Assembly (NCBI RefSeq): GCF_002270355.1 | Contig: NZ_NJFZ01000003.1 | Coordinates: forward strand, 284,307 to 348,306 | Direction: 5' to 3' | DNA from: Flectobacillus sp. BAB-3569 | GTDB lineage: Bacteria > Bacteroidota > Bacteroidia > Cytophagales > Spirosomataceae | Length of the DNA stretch: 64,000 nt | Shown: piece by piece, positions 32,165-40,373 of the stretch | Layout of the letters: every line of letters starts with the position of its first letter | Position numbering within the stretch: the first letter of the stretch is position 1 | Notes under the pieces: generated by a model | Seen by the model: only the letters and a program-made list of their open reading frames with translations | Told to the model about the DNA's origin: nothing | Databases searched by the model: none | Translations under genes and position numbers: made by a program

Positions 32165-33343
32165 ATGATGTCATTTTATTATTGGTTTCGTGAAGGTTCT
32201 ATTAAAGACCACGGCGTTATCTATTGTGAAATAAGAGTTGATGGTGAAAAGTCCGTTCCATTCTCTACTAAAATTAAACTTCACCGAAAACATTGGAATT
32301 CTAAGGAGCAGTGCTTCAATGGTAAAGAATCTGCCAAACATCAGAAAATGTTAGATTTCTATGAATTAAGATTCACCCAAATCTACACTCAAATATCCTA
32401 TGAGAAACCGAGTGAACCAATTAGACCATCCGAAATACTGGAAAGACACAGATTTGCTCACGTTGGCGAGCGAAAGACCAAGGAAAAGGAAATTGAGTTT
32501 ATGGACGTCTTCAAAGAGTTTCTGGCTGATCAGAACAAATTACTACAGGCTGAAAAACTTAGCGAACTGACAGTTAAAGGGAAAGAGTCAAAATATGCTA
32601 TTATTAGGGAATATTTGGGCAAGAAAAAGATTATCTCAATTCCAATTAAAGATGTCAACACCTCCTTTTTAGACGAGTTCAAATTTTATCTACAGACGTC
32701 AAAGTACCAAGACAGTACTATTGAAAAGTACTTAGTTTTAATTAAGGAGGTATCTACATATGGAGTTTCCAAAGGATACAGTAAGGAAAGTGTCTTGGAT
32801 GACTACAAAATTGAGAAAGCCAAAGCCAAAGAGCCAGTGTCATTAACAAAAGAAGAAATGGATAAAATGGAAGCACTAGAGCTTTCCCCTGTACAACGAC
32901 TTACTTTAGATATTTATCGCTTCTGTGCAGAGACCTCTTTGAGTTATACAGACTATAATTCTCTTTCAGACGAACGCGTTGAGATAGATAAAGATAAAAC
33001 TATCTGGATTAAACTAAATCGGGAAAAGACAGATATTACCCAAAGAATTCCCCTTAATGATAAAGCTCTTGAAATTTTTTCTAAATACGGAGGTGCAGCA
33101 TCACTTCCTAGGTTGAGCAACAATAAACTTAACCTCCAAATCAAAGAAATAGCAAAGATGGCTAATATCAAAAAGCATATAACTTTTCATACCTCACGAA
33201 AGAGCTTTGTTGATTATACTTTGAACGAATTAGCGATACCAGCAACGACTATTTCGGCAATGGTCGGATGGAAAGATACCAAGCAATTATCAAGGTATGC
33301 CAAAGTAAAAGACTCTACGATTAAGAAGCAGTTTTTGAAGTAA
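32165..33343 (+). CDS. Tyrosine recombinase (phage-type integrase)
   Basis: 392 residues with a SAM-like N-terminal half and a C-terminal catalytic domain. TSLSYTDYNSL near residue 257 has Ser where the first catalytic Arg usually stands, as in CTnDOT-type IntDOT. Then a KTD...R(I)PL segment with Lys, HTSRKS (His and second Arg, near 341), GWKDTKQLSRYAKV with Trp for His and the nucleophile Tyr near 377. Catalyses integration/excision of element A. The gene points out of the element towards the terminator at 33356. Confidence 0.85.
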   Translation: MMSFYYWFREGSIKDHGVIYCEIRVDGEKSVPFSTKIKLHRKHWNSKEQCFNGKESAKHQKMLDFYELRFTQIYTQISYEKPSEPIRPSEILERHRFAHVGERKTKEKEIEFMDVFKEFLADQNKLLQAEKLSELTVKGKESKYAIIREYLGKKKIISIPIKDVNTSFLDEFKFYLQTSKYQDSTIEKYLVLIKEVSTYGVSKGYSKESVLDDYKIEKAKAKEPVSLTKEEMDKMEALELSPVQRLTLDIYRFCAETSLSYTDYNSLSDERVEIDKDKTIWIKLNREKTDITQRIPLNDKALEIFSKYGGAASLPRLSNNKLNLQIKEIAKMANIKKHITFHTSRKSFVDYTLNELAIPATTISAMVGWKDTKQLSRYAKVKDSTIKKQFLK

Positions 33344-33355
33344 GCTTTAGAAGAT

Positions 33356-33395
33356 AAATAAATCACTTAAATCTGAAATTTTAAGTGATTTATTT
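33356..33395. terminator. Bidirectional terminator
   Basis: Perfect 16-bp stem (AAATAAATCACTTAAA / TTTAAGTGATTTATTT) with an 8-nt loop, 13 nt after the integrase stop. Probably marks or lies near the right edge of element A. Confidence 0.8.
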
Positions 33396-33538
33396 CAGTA
33401 ACCTTGTTGAGGTAGATTCTCTTCAGATACAATGTTAATTTAATTTTTTATATTTGTGACAGTTAAAATACTCATATTTAATTAAATTGTTCCATTGAAG
33501 AGATAAAACGAGGGTTTCATCCTTCTTATCTTTAAAAA

Positions 33539-33829
33539 TTAGATTCCCCAAAAAGAATCATGTTTAAACTCTGTTTTTAACCAGTTCCAAGCATCTTTTG
33601 TTAACCAACCTTGATAATTTCGTTTGATTTCAACTAATAGTAATCTATCTGAAGTAGAAATATTTGGAGCTAATAAGTTGTAAAACTCACTAACACTTTT
33701 GTCTGTTCTAACTATCCAAGTGTCGTTAAGATGATGCCAATATGAAAAAGCATTACCCCTTATTGCATTAGTTAGATTTTCTAAAGGGATTGAATAATCC
33801 ACTTTGTTATAAGAAATAAGTAAAATCAT
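33539..33829 (-). CDS. Cas2/SinR-like small protein
   Basis: 96 residues: MILLISYN start, WHHLNDTWIV in the middle, DRLLLVEIKRNYQGWLTKDAWNWLK near the end. This matches by eye the small ferredoxin-fold family often called SinR or Cas2-like (start LISYDL, middle W-H-x-L-x-x-T-W-h-V, end WL). No CRISPR array is near. Overlaps the membrane protein gene upstream by 4 nt. Members of this family are often found beside defence genes. Confidence 0.55.
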   Translation of the reverse strand: MILLISYNKVDYSIPLENLTNAIRGNAFSYWHHLNDTWIVRTDKSVSEFYNLLAPNISTSDRLLLVEIKRNYQGWLTKDAWNWLKTEFKHDSFWGI

Positions 33830-34263
33830 TTTTTTGAGGATAATTTCTTTGTTGTCTTTTTAGGTTGAAGAAGAACTGTATTATCACTCTGTTCTACATC
33901 AACAATGGCATTCGTGTTTGATTCCGATATCTCATTAGAGAAATATTGTGACTTACTTGAGCTATCAAAAAGTTTTTCTCGTTGAGCAATAATAATCGCA
34001 TTTTGATTAAATATCATTGTTTGAGGATTCTTAATTGCATGAAATAAAGAAAAGCTCGTGAGTACACTAAGTAGTAACAATAACACTATTATTATTGTAC
34101 TATTTAGCCATTGAGGCATATTTGATAAATAAGCGACTCCAACTATGCCACCAATAAGTAGTAAAGTGATATATATAACAAAACCTAGAACATTGTTTGA
34201 ACCATTTTTAACAATCGTTTCAACACTTTCTATTCCTTTGTCTAAAACTTTTTTATTTATCAT
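33826..34263 (-). CDS. Two-helix membrane protein
   Basis: 145 residues: amphipathic start, two membrane helices (about 24-47 and 55-77), and a Ser/Lys-rich tail (KKTTKKLSSKK). Forms an operon with the Cas2-like gene. Possibly the membrane effector of a small defence pair; that is inference. Confidence 0.55.
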   Translation of the reverse strand: MINKKVLDKGIESVETIVKNGSNNVLGFVIYITLLLIGGIVGVAYLSNMPQWLNSTIIIVLLLLLSVLTSFSLFHAIKNPQTMIFNQNAIIIAQREKLFDSSSKSQYFSNEISESNTNAIVDVEQSDNTVLLQPKKTTKKLSSKK

Positions 34264-34405
34264 GGAAAATTTAAATGTTAGATTTTTAATTCAAAGAGTG
34301 TCATCGTTGATAATATTTCTCGTCCCAATTTATTTGGTGGCTATCCTAGATAAAAATGCAATTTGGCTATTTTTGTGGATATTTTTGTTTTTTACAGAAA
34401 AGTAA
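34262..34405 (+). CDS. Possible small membrane protein
   Basis: 47 residues from ATG 34262, divergent from and overlapping by 2 nt the 34263 start. Two hydrophobic helices. Low complexity of the region and lack of support make it uncertain. Confidence 0.25.
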   Translation: MENLNVRFLIQRVSSLIIFLVPIYLVAILDKNAIWLFLWIFLFFTEK

Positions 34406-34857
34406 GATATTACAAATCTATAAAAATATTATGTATATAATTTGAATCACTTTTTAAGTGATTATAGGATGACATTGTATAAGATACATGAATCGTTTGT
34501 CATAAGAAACAACATATTATATTGTAATTACTTCTATAGTCCTTCATGTTACAGTACCAACTCAGTTACCGAAGAAGGTTTTACAAAAGGTACACATACC
34601 TTAGAAGCAAAAAAATAATGGAAGTGGTTATTAGAAAAGCACTGTAACCGTATCTGGAGGTTTATATTATTGGACTTACATAAACTATTAATAAAGAGCT
34701 AGGCTCCTTTTTCGATTTACGTAAAAATGGTATCCTGTATATTCCATATTGGACTCATTAGTATAAATATCTAATTAGAGAGGGATAGAATAGCGGTATA
34801 AATGGTCTGGCTGGCACCACTGCTCAACTTTTATAGAACCTTTTGTTTAGCGAAGTT
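34406..34857. other. Gene-free AT-rich segment
   Basis: 452 nt with only short broken frames on both strands; one plus-strand stretch near 34545-34618 reads like a fragment (CYSTNSVTEEGFTKGTH then stop). Possibly decayed coding DNA. A small inverted repeat AATCACTTTTTAAGTGATT lies near 34445. Confidence 0.4.
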
Positions 34858-35427
34858 TTACGCAATATGTATTATATTATCAACAATCTCCCTTGTCACC
34901 TTTTCTATTCCTTCTGATGTGTCAAAATATTTCAGATTAGCAACGTTTGATGGCAATTCCGAATTGTCAGTTGTGATTGGTAAAATTCTTTTCTGTAAAG
35001 ATTTACTTAGTTCAATTACTTTTTTCAGGTTTTTACTTTTGTAATAATCTTTTGAAAGTAAGATAATGACAATATCAACATTTTTAATAATCTCTTTTAT
35101 CTGCTTTTGTATGTCGAATCCAATTTCAATTTCTTCATCTTCTTTAATAACCCTTACATGTTTGTCATTCAGTAAATTCGCAATCTTATCCGCAATCTCC
35201 TTATCATTGTATGAGTACGCTATAAAAACAGTAGAACTGGGCTTTTTCTTTCTAAGTATTACGAATAAAATAGAAAGAGCCATACCGACTCCACTACCTA
35301 TAACTCCAATGACAACTTGAGAATATTTAATATCAGTCTCTGCTTTAGAATTTGTAATGAAAACCCCAATTATTGAAACAGCCAAAGCAATAAATGATAT
35401 GATATTTTCTATTTTTCCATTTTTCAT
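34858..35427 (-). CDS. Membrane TIR-domain protein
   Basis: 189 residues: two membrane helices (about 7-24 and 36-60), then a TIR domain (about 66-189) with TVFIAYSYNDKEIADKIA (box 1), GFDIQKQIKEIIKNVDIVIILLSKDYYKS, and Glu in KKVIEL as candidate catalytic residue. Bacterial TIR domains often cleave NAD+ in antiphage defence. Shares one base with the upstream four-helix membrane gene; the pair could form a membrane-linked effector. Confidence 0.75.
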   Translation of the reverse strand: MKNGKIENIISFIALAVSIIGVFITNSKAETDIKYSQVVIGVIGSGVGMALSILFVILRKKKPSSTVFIAYSYNDKEIADKIANLLNDKHVRVIKEDEEIEIGFDIQKQIKEIIKNVDIVIILLSKDYYKSKNLKKVIELSKSLQKRILPITTDNSELPSNVANLKYFDTSEGIEKVTREIVDNIIHIA

Positions 35428-35888
35428 TAGTCAATATAATTTACGATGAACAAAAGTGCCGCTAAACCAATTATATCTGGAACTATAACTCCACAAACCA
35501 TTGTCAATTCCCTGTTCTGATTTTGCACCCAACCATATTTTCTTACGAGTGTTGATAATGCCCAAAGTCCTAAGGTAAAAAAGAATAGTAACCAAGGAAC
35601 AAATTCTAATTTTTTTTTGTGAACCTCAATCTGCGGTGAAATATTTAAGTGTATGTCAACAGCTATTTTTGAAGCGTAAGAAACTAAAAGTATCAGGGCT
35701 GTCACTGTAAGGTCAAAGCCTATAGCAAAGTCGTCCTTTGTCGCTTCCATGAAAGTATCTTTTCTACTAACAACTTTGACTGCAATAGTCAGAAAAACGG
35801 ATATTAATGGTATTGCAAAATCTTTAAAATAAGAATTGGCTAATAGTTCATTCATTTTATATCTCTGAGTGTGATTTCGGGTTATCAA
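35427..35888 (-). CDS. Four-helix membrane protein paired with TIR gene
   Basis: 153 residues, hydrophobic helices at about 15-32, 48-68, 90-110 and 125-148. No motif. The 1-nt overlap with the TIR gene indicates joint expression; possibly a sensor or anchor. Confidence 0.6.
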   Translation of the reverse strand: MITRNHTQRYKMNELLANSYFKDFAIPLISVFLTIAVKVVSRKDTFMEATKDDFAIGFDLTVTALILLVSYASKIAVDIHLNISPQIEVHKKKLEFVPWLLFFFTLGLWALSTLVRKYGWVQNQNRELTMVCGVIVPDIIGLAALLFIVNYID

Positions 35889-35912
35889 ATTAGAATGACG
35901 CTTATAATAAGT

Positions 35913-36722
35913 TTAATTTTCGTTTAGTATTCTTTTGGTTTGTCTAACCAAATTAACCAAAGTGTCTTCCTTTTCTGTATAATCCATTTTTATCAATGGT
36001 TTTGAAGGTGGATTCATTGCTTGATATTGATTTAGCTCCGAAAACGCCTCAAATAAACATGGTTTAAGAATTACTATTAAAATTACAGCACCATTTTCTT
36101 CTGCTGCCTTTAGCAATGGTGGTAGTTCGTCCGATGCTATAAAGTCTGATCCTAAAAAATCCGTACTTACTAAAAGTATAGCAACCTTTGTTTCACTAAT
36201 TGCCTTACGAATTTCATCCTTCCACTTTTGCCCAGGTTGAATTTTAGTATCATCCCAAAAATCAATTTGACGTAGAAATGGTTTGAAGTGTCGTTGAATA
36301 TCCGTTAAAAATTCTTTATCTAAATGACTGTAGCTTACGAAAACTTTATTTCTGACTTGCGCTGGATTTGTCTTGAAAAGCTGGTGAGCAACAATAGGTA
36401 GTGTGCTTAATTCTTGTCGGGTGTAAAACAATAGTTTTTCAGAACCGATTTCATATTGACAGTTCGGATCTGGTTGTCCACCATGAGCTTTTTTTCTATG
36501 GTCTAACAGTTGATCATTGATACAAATTTGTATTTCGTCTAAGAAAACTGCTTTAAATTCGTCAGAGTAAAAGTCGTAAAGCCTGTTTTTAATTTCATGA
36601 AATTGTTTTATCGGTTCACGGTGTCCACTACCTATATGCCAGTTAAAAAACTGTTTTGCTTCCTGTCTTATTATTTTTTCGTCTTGCATGGTCGGGGGCT
36701 TTCTGCTTAATAAATGTTTCAA
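35913..36722 (-). CDS. TIR-domain protein with unknown N-terminal domain
   Basis: 269 residues: an N-terminal helical domain (1-120) with a GGQPDPNCQYEIG loop, then TIR (about 127-269): KVFVSYSHLDKEFL, DFWDDTKIQPGQKWKDEIRKAI, LLVSTDFLGSDFIASDELPPLL with candidate catalytic Glu in DEL. The full set of motifs suggests an active NADase. Probable defence gene, either host or cargo, between the two elements. Confidence 0.75.
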   Translation of the reverse strand: MKHLLSRKPPTMQDEKIIRQEAKQFFNWHIGSGHREPIKQFHEIKNRLYDFYSDEFKAVFLDEIQICINDQLLDHRKKAHGGQPDPNCQYEIGSEKLLFYTRQELSTLPIVAHQLFKTNPAQVRNKVFVSYSHLDKEFLTDIQRHFKPFLRQIDFWDDTKIQPGQKWKDEIRKAISETKVAILLVSTDFLGSDFIASDELPPLLKAAEENGAVILIVILKPCLFEAFSELNQYQAMNPPSKPLIKMDYTEKEDTLVNLVRQTKRILNEN

Positions 36723-36755
36723 GTTAGCACTTCGGTTTTAATATTACCGCTAACT
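36722..36755. repeat. Inverted repeat AGTTAGC/GCTAACT upstream of TIR gene
   Basis: 7-bp arms with an inner CGGT/ACCG pair, directly at the TIR start region. Possible operator or leader hairpin. The following 130 nt hold no gene. Confidence 0.4.
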
Positions 36756-36876
36756 AGTCTTTCTTCGCAATATAATTAAATTTCATGGTGTATATAAAAC
36801 CATTATAAAATATAAATGAATGTTTGAATTTTATTAACCAAAGTCAATCAAGAATAGAATACTAGGTTGGATTACA

Positions 36877-36916
36877 ATAAAAAAAACGGAAGCCTACATC
36901 ACATAGACTCCCGTTT
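36877..36916 (-). terminator. Terminator of element B late operon
   Basis: On the minus strand a 13-bp stem (two G-T pairs) with loop TGTGATG is followed by eight T. It lies 4 nt after the stop of the last B gene and marks the distal end of element B's gene run. Confidence 0.8.
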
Positions 36917-36919
36917 CAA

Positions 36920-37354
36920 TCAATAAACAAGCAAATACTCTGGTGATAAACTATACTTCATAATCTCCTCAGGAGTCCCTTCATTTTGATAATGCGTATA
37001 AACTATTCTACCATCCTTTAAGAAACCCACTGCATAGTTTCCTAATGCTGTTTTCCCTCCTTTTCTGAGGTAAATGTATTCCCCTCTCTCTGACCAATAG
37101 TCATAAAACTTACTTGTATCTACTAGATCTTGGTTTGCTTCTGAACCATTGTTTTGTGTGTTGCTAGAACCTGTATTGTTGGAGCTGTTACCAGTATTGT
37201 TATTGGTTATGCTACCTCTTGAATTTTGGGTGGTTTCTGAATCATCTAGCTGGTTGCTGGCTGTTGAACTAGAGCTATTCTTAGGCGTTTTGCCTAGAAA
37301 ATAAGCAACTATTATTGCCGCTATTATGGTGACAATTATTATAAGCTTTTTCAT
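36920..37354 (-). CDS. Membrane-anchored protein, last gene of element B run
   Basis: 144 residues: N-terminal helix (about 3-19), Asn/Ser/Thr-rich linker (25-75), then a Tyr-rich small domain (YDYWSERGEYIYLRKGGKTALGNYAVGFLKDGRIVY). Could be a surface protein or lipoprotein-like factor, but no lipobox is seen. Confidence 0.6.
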   Translation of the reverse strand: MKKLIIIVTIIAAIIVAYFLGKTPKNSSSSTASNQLDDSETTQNSRGSITNNNTGNSSNNTGSSNTQNNGSEANQDLVDTSKFYDYWSERGEYIYLRKGGKTALGNYAVGFLKDGRIVYTHYQNEGTPEEIMKYSLSPEYLLVY

Positions 37355-37357
37355 AGA

Positions 37358-37624
37358 TTATTGATTGGTTCTAACAAGTTTGAATGTTAGAAAGGCGAGA
37401 AAAATAGCACTTATAGAGATAAGTAAGACTCGAATTGTTTTCCCTTGTTGGACAGTTACACTTGATGCGTAAGCGGAATCTTTACCATATTTTTCTGAAT
37501 CTGTTTCTAATTGAGTTCTATTGGTTTTACCTGTTTCGGTGACTTGGAAAACACTTTTTACTGCATTGCCTAGCGATGATATGCCAGAATTTATGATCTT
37601 TCCAATATCTGCGATGTTTGCCAT
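37358..37624 (-). CDS. Small tail-anchored membrane protein
   Basis: 88 residues: Gly/Ser-rich helical start, polar middle, C-terminal membrane helix (about 66-83). Same layout as the next gene (37626-37844). Possibly minor coat-type proteins. Confidence 0.6.
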   Translation of the reverse strand: MANIADIGKIINSGISSLGNAVKSVFQVTETGKTNRTQLETDSEKYGKDSAYASSVTVQQGKTIRVLLISISAIFLAFLTFKLVRTNQ

Positions 37625-37625
37625 A

Positions 37626-37844
37626 TTATTTCCTTTTGAATAGTGATACGCTTAAAACTGTGATTCCTATGGCAAAAGCGATGAGGAGATACGTTGTAAG
37701 CTTTTTGTTTTGTTCGACTTCTTTTTGATAGGCAATCCCATCATATTTTGTTCCCTGTATGGATAAATCGGTAGTGTTGTCTTGTGACTGACTACCAAAC
37801 AGACCTCCTACAAGGTTGCCGACTGTGCCAATTATGTCATTCAT
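37626..37844 (-). CDS. Small tail-anchored membrane protein
   Basis: 72 residues: Gly-rich start (IIGTVGNLVGGLFG), polar middle, membrane helix (about 49-68), end KRK. First gene after array B1, hence possibly under its control. Confidence 0.6.
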   Translation of the reverse strand: MNDIIGTVGNLVGGLFGSQSQDNTTDLSIQGTKYDGIAYQKEVEQNKKLTTYLLIAFAIGITVLSVSLFKRK

Positions 37845-37873
37845 ATTTATAGGTTTAGTGCTTTAGAAATTTT

Positions 37874-38053
37874 GATAGCAAAATATACCCATTTCTCTGG
37901 TGTGAAGTTGGCAGCTCTATACCATTTTGCTATCAATTTTATGATGTCGACTCAGTGTTGGGGTTCTGCTCCTGAAAAACCCGGTGAAATTTTGCTATCA
38001 TTTTTTCATCTCGAGCGCTGATATCGCAATTCCCGGTTTTAAATTTTGCTATC
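37874..38053. repeat. Phased GATAGC/GCTATC array, site B1
   Basis: Four cores in the 207-nt gap: GATAGC at 37874, GCTATC at 37929, 37994 and 38048 (spacings 55, 65, 54 bp). Words extend to TTTTGATAGCAAAAT. In transcription direction the first copy overlaps the TGA stop of the upstream gene, and the last, inverted copy lies before the next start. Confidence 0.8.
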
Positions 38054-38480
38054 AAAATTTCCATCCCCATGTTACAGACTTGTTTCCTAAATAGAACAGA
38101 GCTGCACCTAACAGTGGCGCTCTAACTTTGAGCCAAATGATTTGAAACTTTTGGTTCTTGATGGTTTTGGTATCTAGCTTTATGATTTTCGAATAGTCAC
38201 GAGCGTTCTGGTCAGCTAGTTCGAATGATTGGGTGGCAGCATCTATGGCTGGTTCAATAACTGTTTGATTGTTGCGAATGAGGGCATTGTATCGAACCAG
38301 TAGAGAATCATATCGCATACGGTCGGCCACGATATTTCGTAGCTGTAATGGCGTTATCAGATAGTACTTATTTGTAAACCGTGATTGGCTTAGGCTGTCC
38401 GTATTGGTCTGTGAATAGAGCTTCAATGGTAGAATCAGGCAGAGCAAGGATATACACATTGATATTGCGTTCGTCTTCAT
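38052..38480 (-). CDS. Exported protein, candidate outer spanin
   Basis: 142 residues from ATG 38480: signal peptide (MKTNAISMCISLLCLILPLK), helical periplasmic part and a hydrophobic end. Overlaps the preceding membrane coiled-coil gene by 113 nt in another frame, reminiscent of Rz/Rz1. No lipobox Cys, so the spanin idea is weak. Confidence 0.5.
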   Translation of the reverse strand: MKTNAISMCISLLCLILPLKLYSQTNTDSLSQSRFTNKYYLITPLQLRNIVADRMRYDSLLVRYNALIRNNQTVIEPAIDAATQSFELADQNARDYSKIIKLDTKTIKNQKFQIIWLKVRAPLLGAALFYLGNKSVTWGWKF

Positions 38481-38751
38481 GGTGCTTTTCTTGGATTTGT
38501 TCTTGGGTAGAAAGTCCGTTTTTGAATGCTTCGTAGGCAATCTTTTGGAGTGTGGTCCTTTGTTGCTCTCGATGGGCAATTCTCTCATTGATTTCTATTT
38601 TCTGTCCTTCGGCTTTGGCTACTTGGGTGTCTTTCTGATAATAAAAATATCCCACTGCAATGAGTAGGCATACAAACAAAAGAGCTCCGCCCTGTAGAAG
38701 GCGTACCTTCCAGAGCGGGAGCTTGATGGGGAGATAGAGTTGACTAAACAC
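38368..38751 (-). CDS. Membrane coiled-coil protein, candidate inner spanin
   Basis: 127 residues: membrane helix (about 19-40), coiled coil (45-85), and a small polar C-terminal part. Architecture of i-spanins. Starts directly after the 38752 stop. Confidence 0.55.
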   Translation of the reverse strand: MFSQLYLPIKLPLWKVRLLQGGALLFVCLLIAVGYFYYQKDTQVAKAEGQKIEINERIAHREQQRTTLQKIAYEAFKNGLSTQEQIQEKHHEDERNINVYILALPDSTIEALFTDQYGQPKPITVYK

Positions 38752-39087
38752 CTATTCGGTTACTTTAGTCTTTATGGTTACTAATTCCCCATTTTGATAC
38801 TTCTCAATCTTTTCATATTCAAGTCCAAGAGCGGTCAAAAGAATCTCCATTACCAACTTTTCAGTCGTGTACCATTCATTAAATTCAGCTTCTGTGAAGG
38901 AATATTGTTTGCTGGTTTGGAAAATACCATTGGCATCAGGGTACTTCTTGGCATCTGCAATTCTGGACAAGTCAATCTTTTCATTGTATGAAATAGAGAT
39001 ATTTTGTCTGGTTTCCGAGATATTATCGGCAATAATTTCAATTTGTGAAACGCCTTTTTTATTAGGCGAAAGTGTTGCTAAAAACAT
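38752..39087 (-). CDS. Fibre-associated conserved protein (paralogue of 702-1052)
   Basis: 111 residues, directly downstream of the fibre gene as in element A, with shared segments SYNEKIDLSRIADAKKYPDA and E(F)NxWY. Probably a fibre chaperone or adaptor by position. Confidence 0.7.
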   Translation of the reverse strand: MFLATLSPNKKGVSQIEIIADNISETRQNISISYNEKIDLSRIADAKKYPDANGIFQTSKQYSFTEAEFNEWYTTEKLVMEILLTALGLEYEKIEKYQNGELVTIKTKVTE

Positions 39088-39107
39088 AGATTTTAAGAGG
39101 TTATAAA

Positions 39108-40373
39108 TTAATTAAATGAGTTTACAAAAACGACTCTGTTACCTTCAAGCGTCAGGTAACCACTTGGCGCACTGGACTTCGAATATGAAGGTGTCATGTT
39201 AAGACGAAGATTATTGGTTGATATAGCATCAGAGCCGATAACTTCGGAACTAATGTTATGAATATAGCTCATACCTTCCATCACACATCCATGTTTAGAA
39301 TTGAACCAATAGTTCGTAGAAACTACATTTCCATTGAATTCAAAGGGTTTATCGGCAATATCATTCCAATTATGATTATGAGGACTTGGGTTAAACTCGG
39401 TAGGTTTACCATAGATGCTTTCCCAACTGTGTGAATGACCCCAGTCTGCTTTTCCGTCTATTTTACTTTTCACTAAGGCTACGGAGGCTGGATTAGTACA
39501 CCAATTAGCCCATCTGGAATCGTCGTTGACTACATCCACATGGTATCGCACAGTGTTCCCATCCACCTGAATGACATTGTAAGCGCCAGAGGAGAAATTA
39601 ATTACGCTATACATACCCTTATCAGCGGCATTCTCTTGCAAAAGGACTGAAAAACTTGGTTTACCATAAATCGAATCCCAATGGTGTGAATGCCCCCAGT
39701 CAGCCTTTCCGTCGATTTTACCTTTGACAAAGCTGGTTGAAATGGGCGAAATCGTGGTATTATTGTATCGAGCGTCATCATTAACAACATCTACATTGAA
39801 GCGTACTTGATTGCCCGATACAGAGGCTCCTATAAAAGCTCCATCACAAAAGTTAATATTACCATTATTTCCAGATTTTACAGATCCATTCTCCTCCAAG
39901 CTTATACCTGATATTTTGCTGTTCCAGTACGATATCTGACTATCCGATACAAACCTTCTGTTGGCATTTGGGTTCACCCAATCTGCTCCAAATGAAGTCT
40001 TGACCAAGTTACCATTCACATCTGCCACCACAGGAACAGAGTTTAAACCATCTGCAAATTCTGTGATTCTGATTGTTTTGCTTAGGATACGTCCAGCACG
40101 GGTATCGAATACAATGCGAGCGGTATTGTCTATACTAGCCTTAAAGCCAATACCCCACCAACTAGCGATTTCCAAATTGTATCCTGTGGTAGTAGCATTG
40201 TCCGCAGTTCCATAGCCAATGTATTCGCTTGTACCAAAACTTATCTTTGCGCCATACGCCATATTCCCACCTGTTAACGGCAAATAAGAATCTAATTCAG
40301 CTCTATCCACTTTGCCGTTCCAATAACTTACTTGGGTGTCAGAGACAAATCTTCTGTTGGCATTAGTAGTCAA
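39108..40373 (-). CDS. Distal part of element B fibre (in -1 frame)
   Basis: 421-residue open frame continuing the fibre after a frame break at about 40384-40392. It begins inside a module (NNLTTNANRRFV) and has three HxHxWxxI-type repeats and a C-terminal tip resembling that of element A's fibre (SKSSAPSGYLTLEG against SKSNAPYGYLTIDY). There is no independent start; the assigned first codon is an in-frame TTG inside the module. Expression presumably requires -1 frameshifting at a T TTT TTA heptamer or the fibre is truncated. Confidence 0.7.
   Translation of the reverse strand: MTTNANRRFVSDTQVSYWNGKVDRAELDSYLPLTGGNMAYGAKISFGTSEYIGYGTADNATTTGYNLEIASWWGIGFKASIDNTARIVFDTRAGRILSKTIRITEFADGLNSVPVVADVNGNLVKTSFGADWVNPNANRRFVSDSQISYWNSKISGISLEENGSVKSGNNGNINFCDGAFIGASVSGNQVRFNVDVVNDDARYNNTTISPISTSFVKGKIDGKADWGHSHHWDSIYGKPSFSVLLQENAADKGMYSVINFSSGAYNVIQVDGNTVRYHVDVVNDDSRWANWCTNPASVALVKSKIDGKADWGHSHSWESIYGKPTEFNPSPHNHNWNDIADKPFEFNGNVVSTNYWFNSKHGCVMEGMSYIHNISSEVIGSDAISTNNLRLNMTPSYSKSSAPSGYLTLEGNRVVFVNSFN

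Noticed and set aside
33539-33829. Cas2-like protein as sign of a CRISPR locus
   Set aside because: No direct-repeat/spacer array and no Cas1 or effector gene occur in the window; the family also has non-CRISPR members.
34545-34618. Plus-strand fragment in the 34406-34857 gap as a gene
   Set aside because: Only about 24 codons are open and no start or neighbouring frame continues it; treated as possible decayed DNA.
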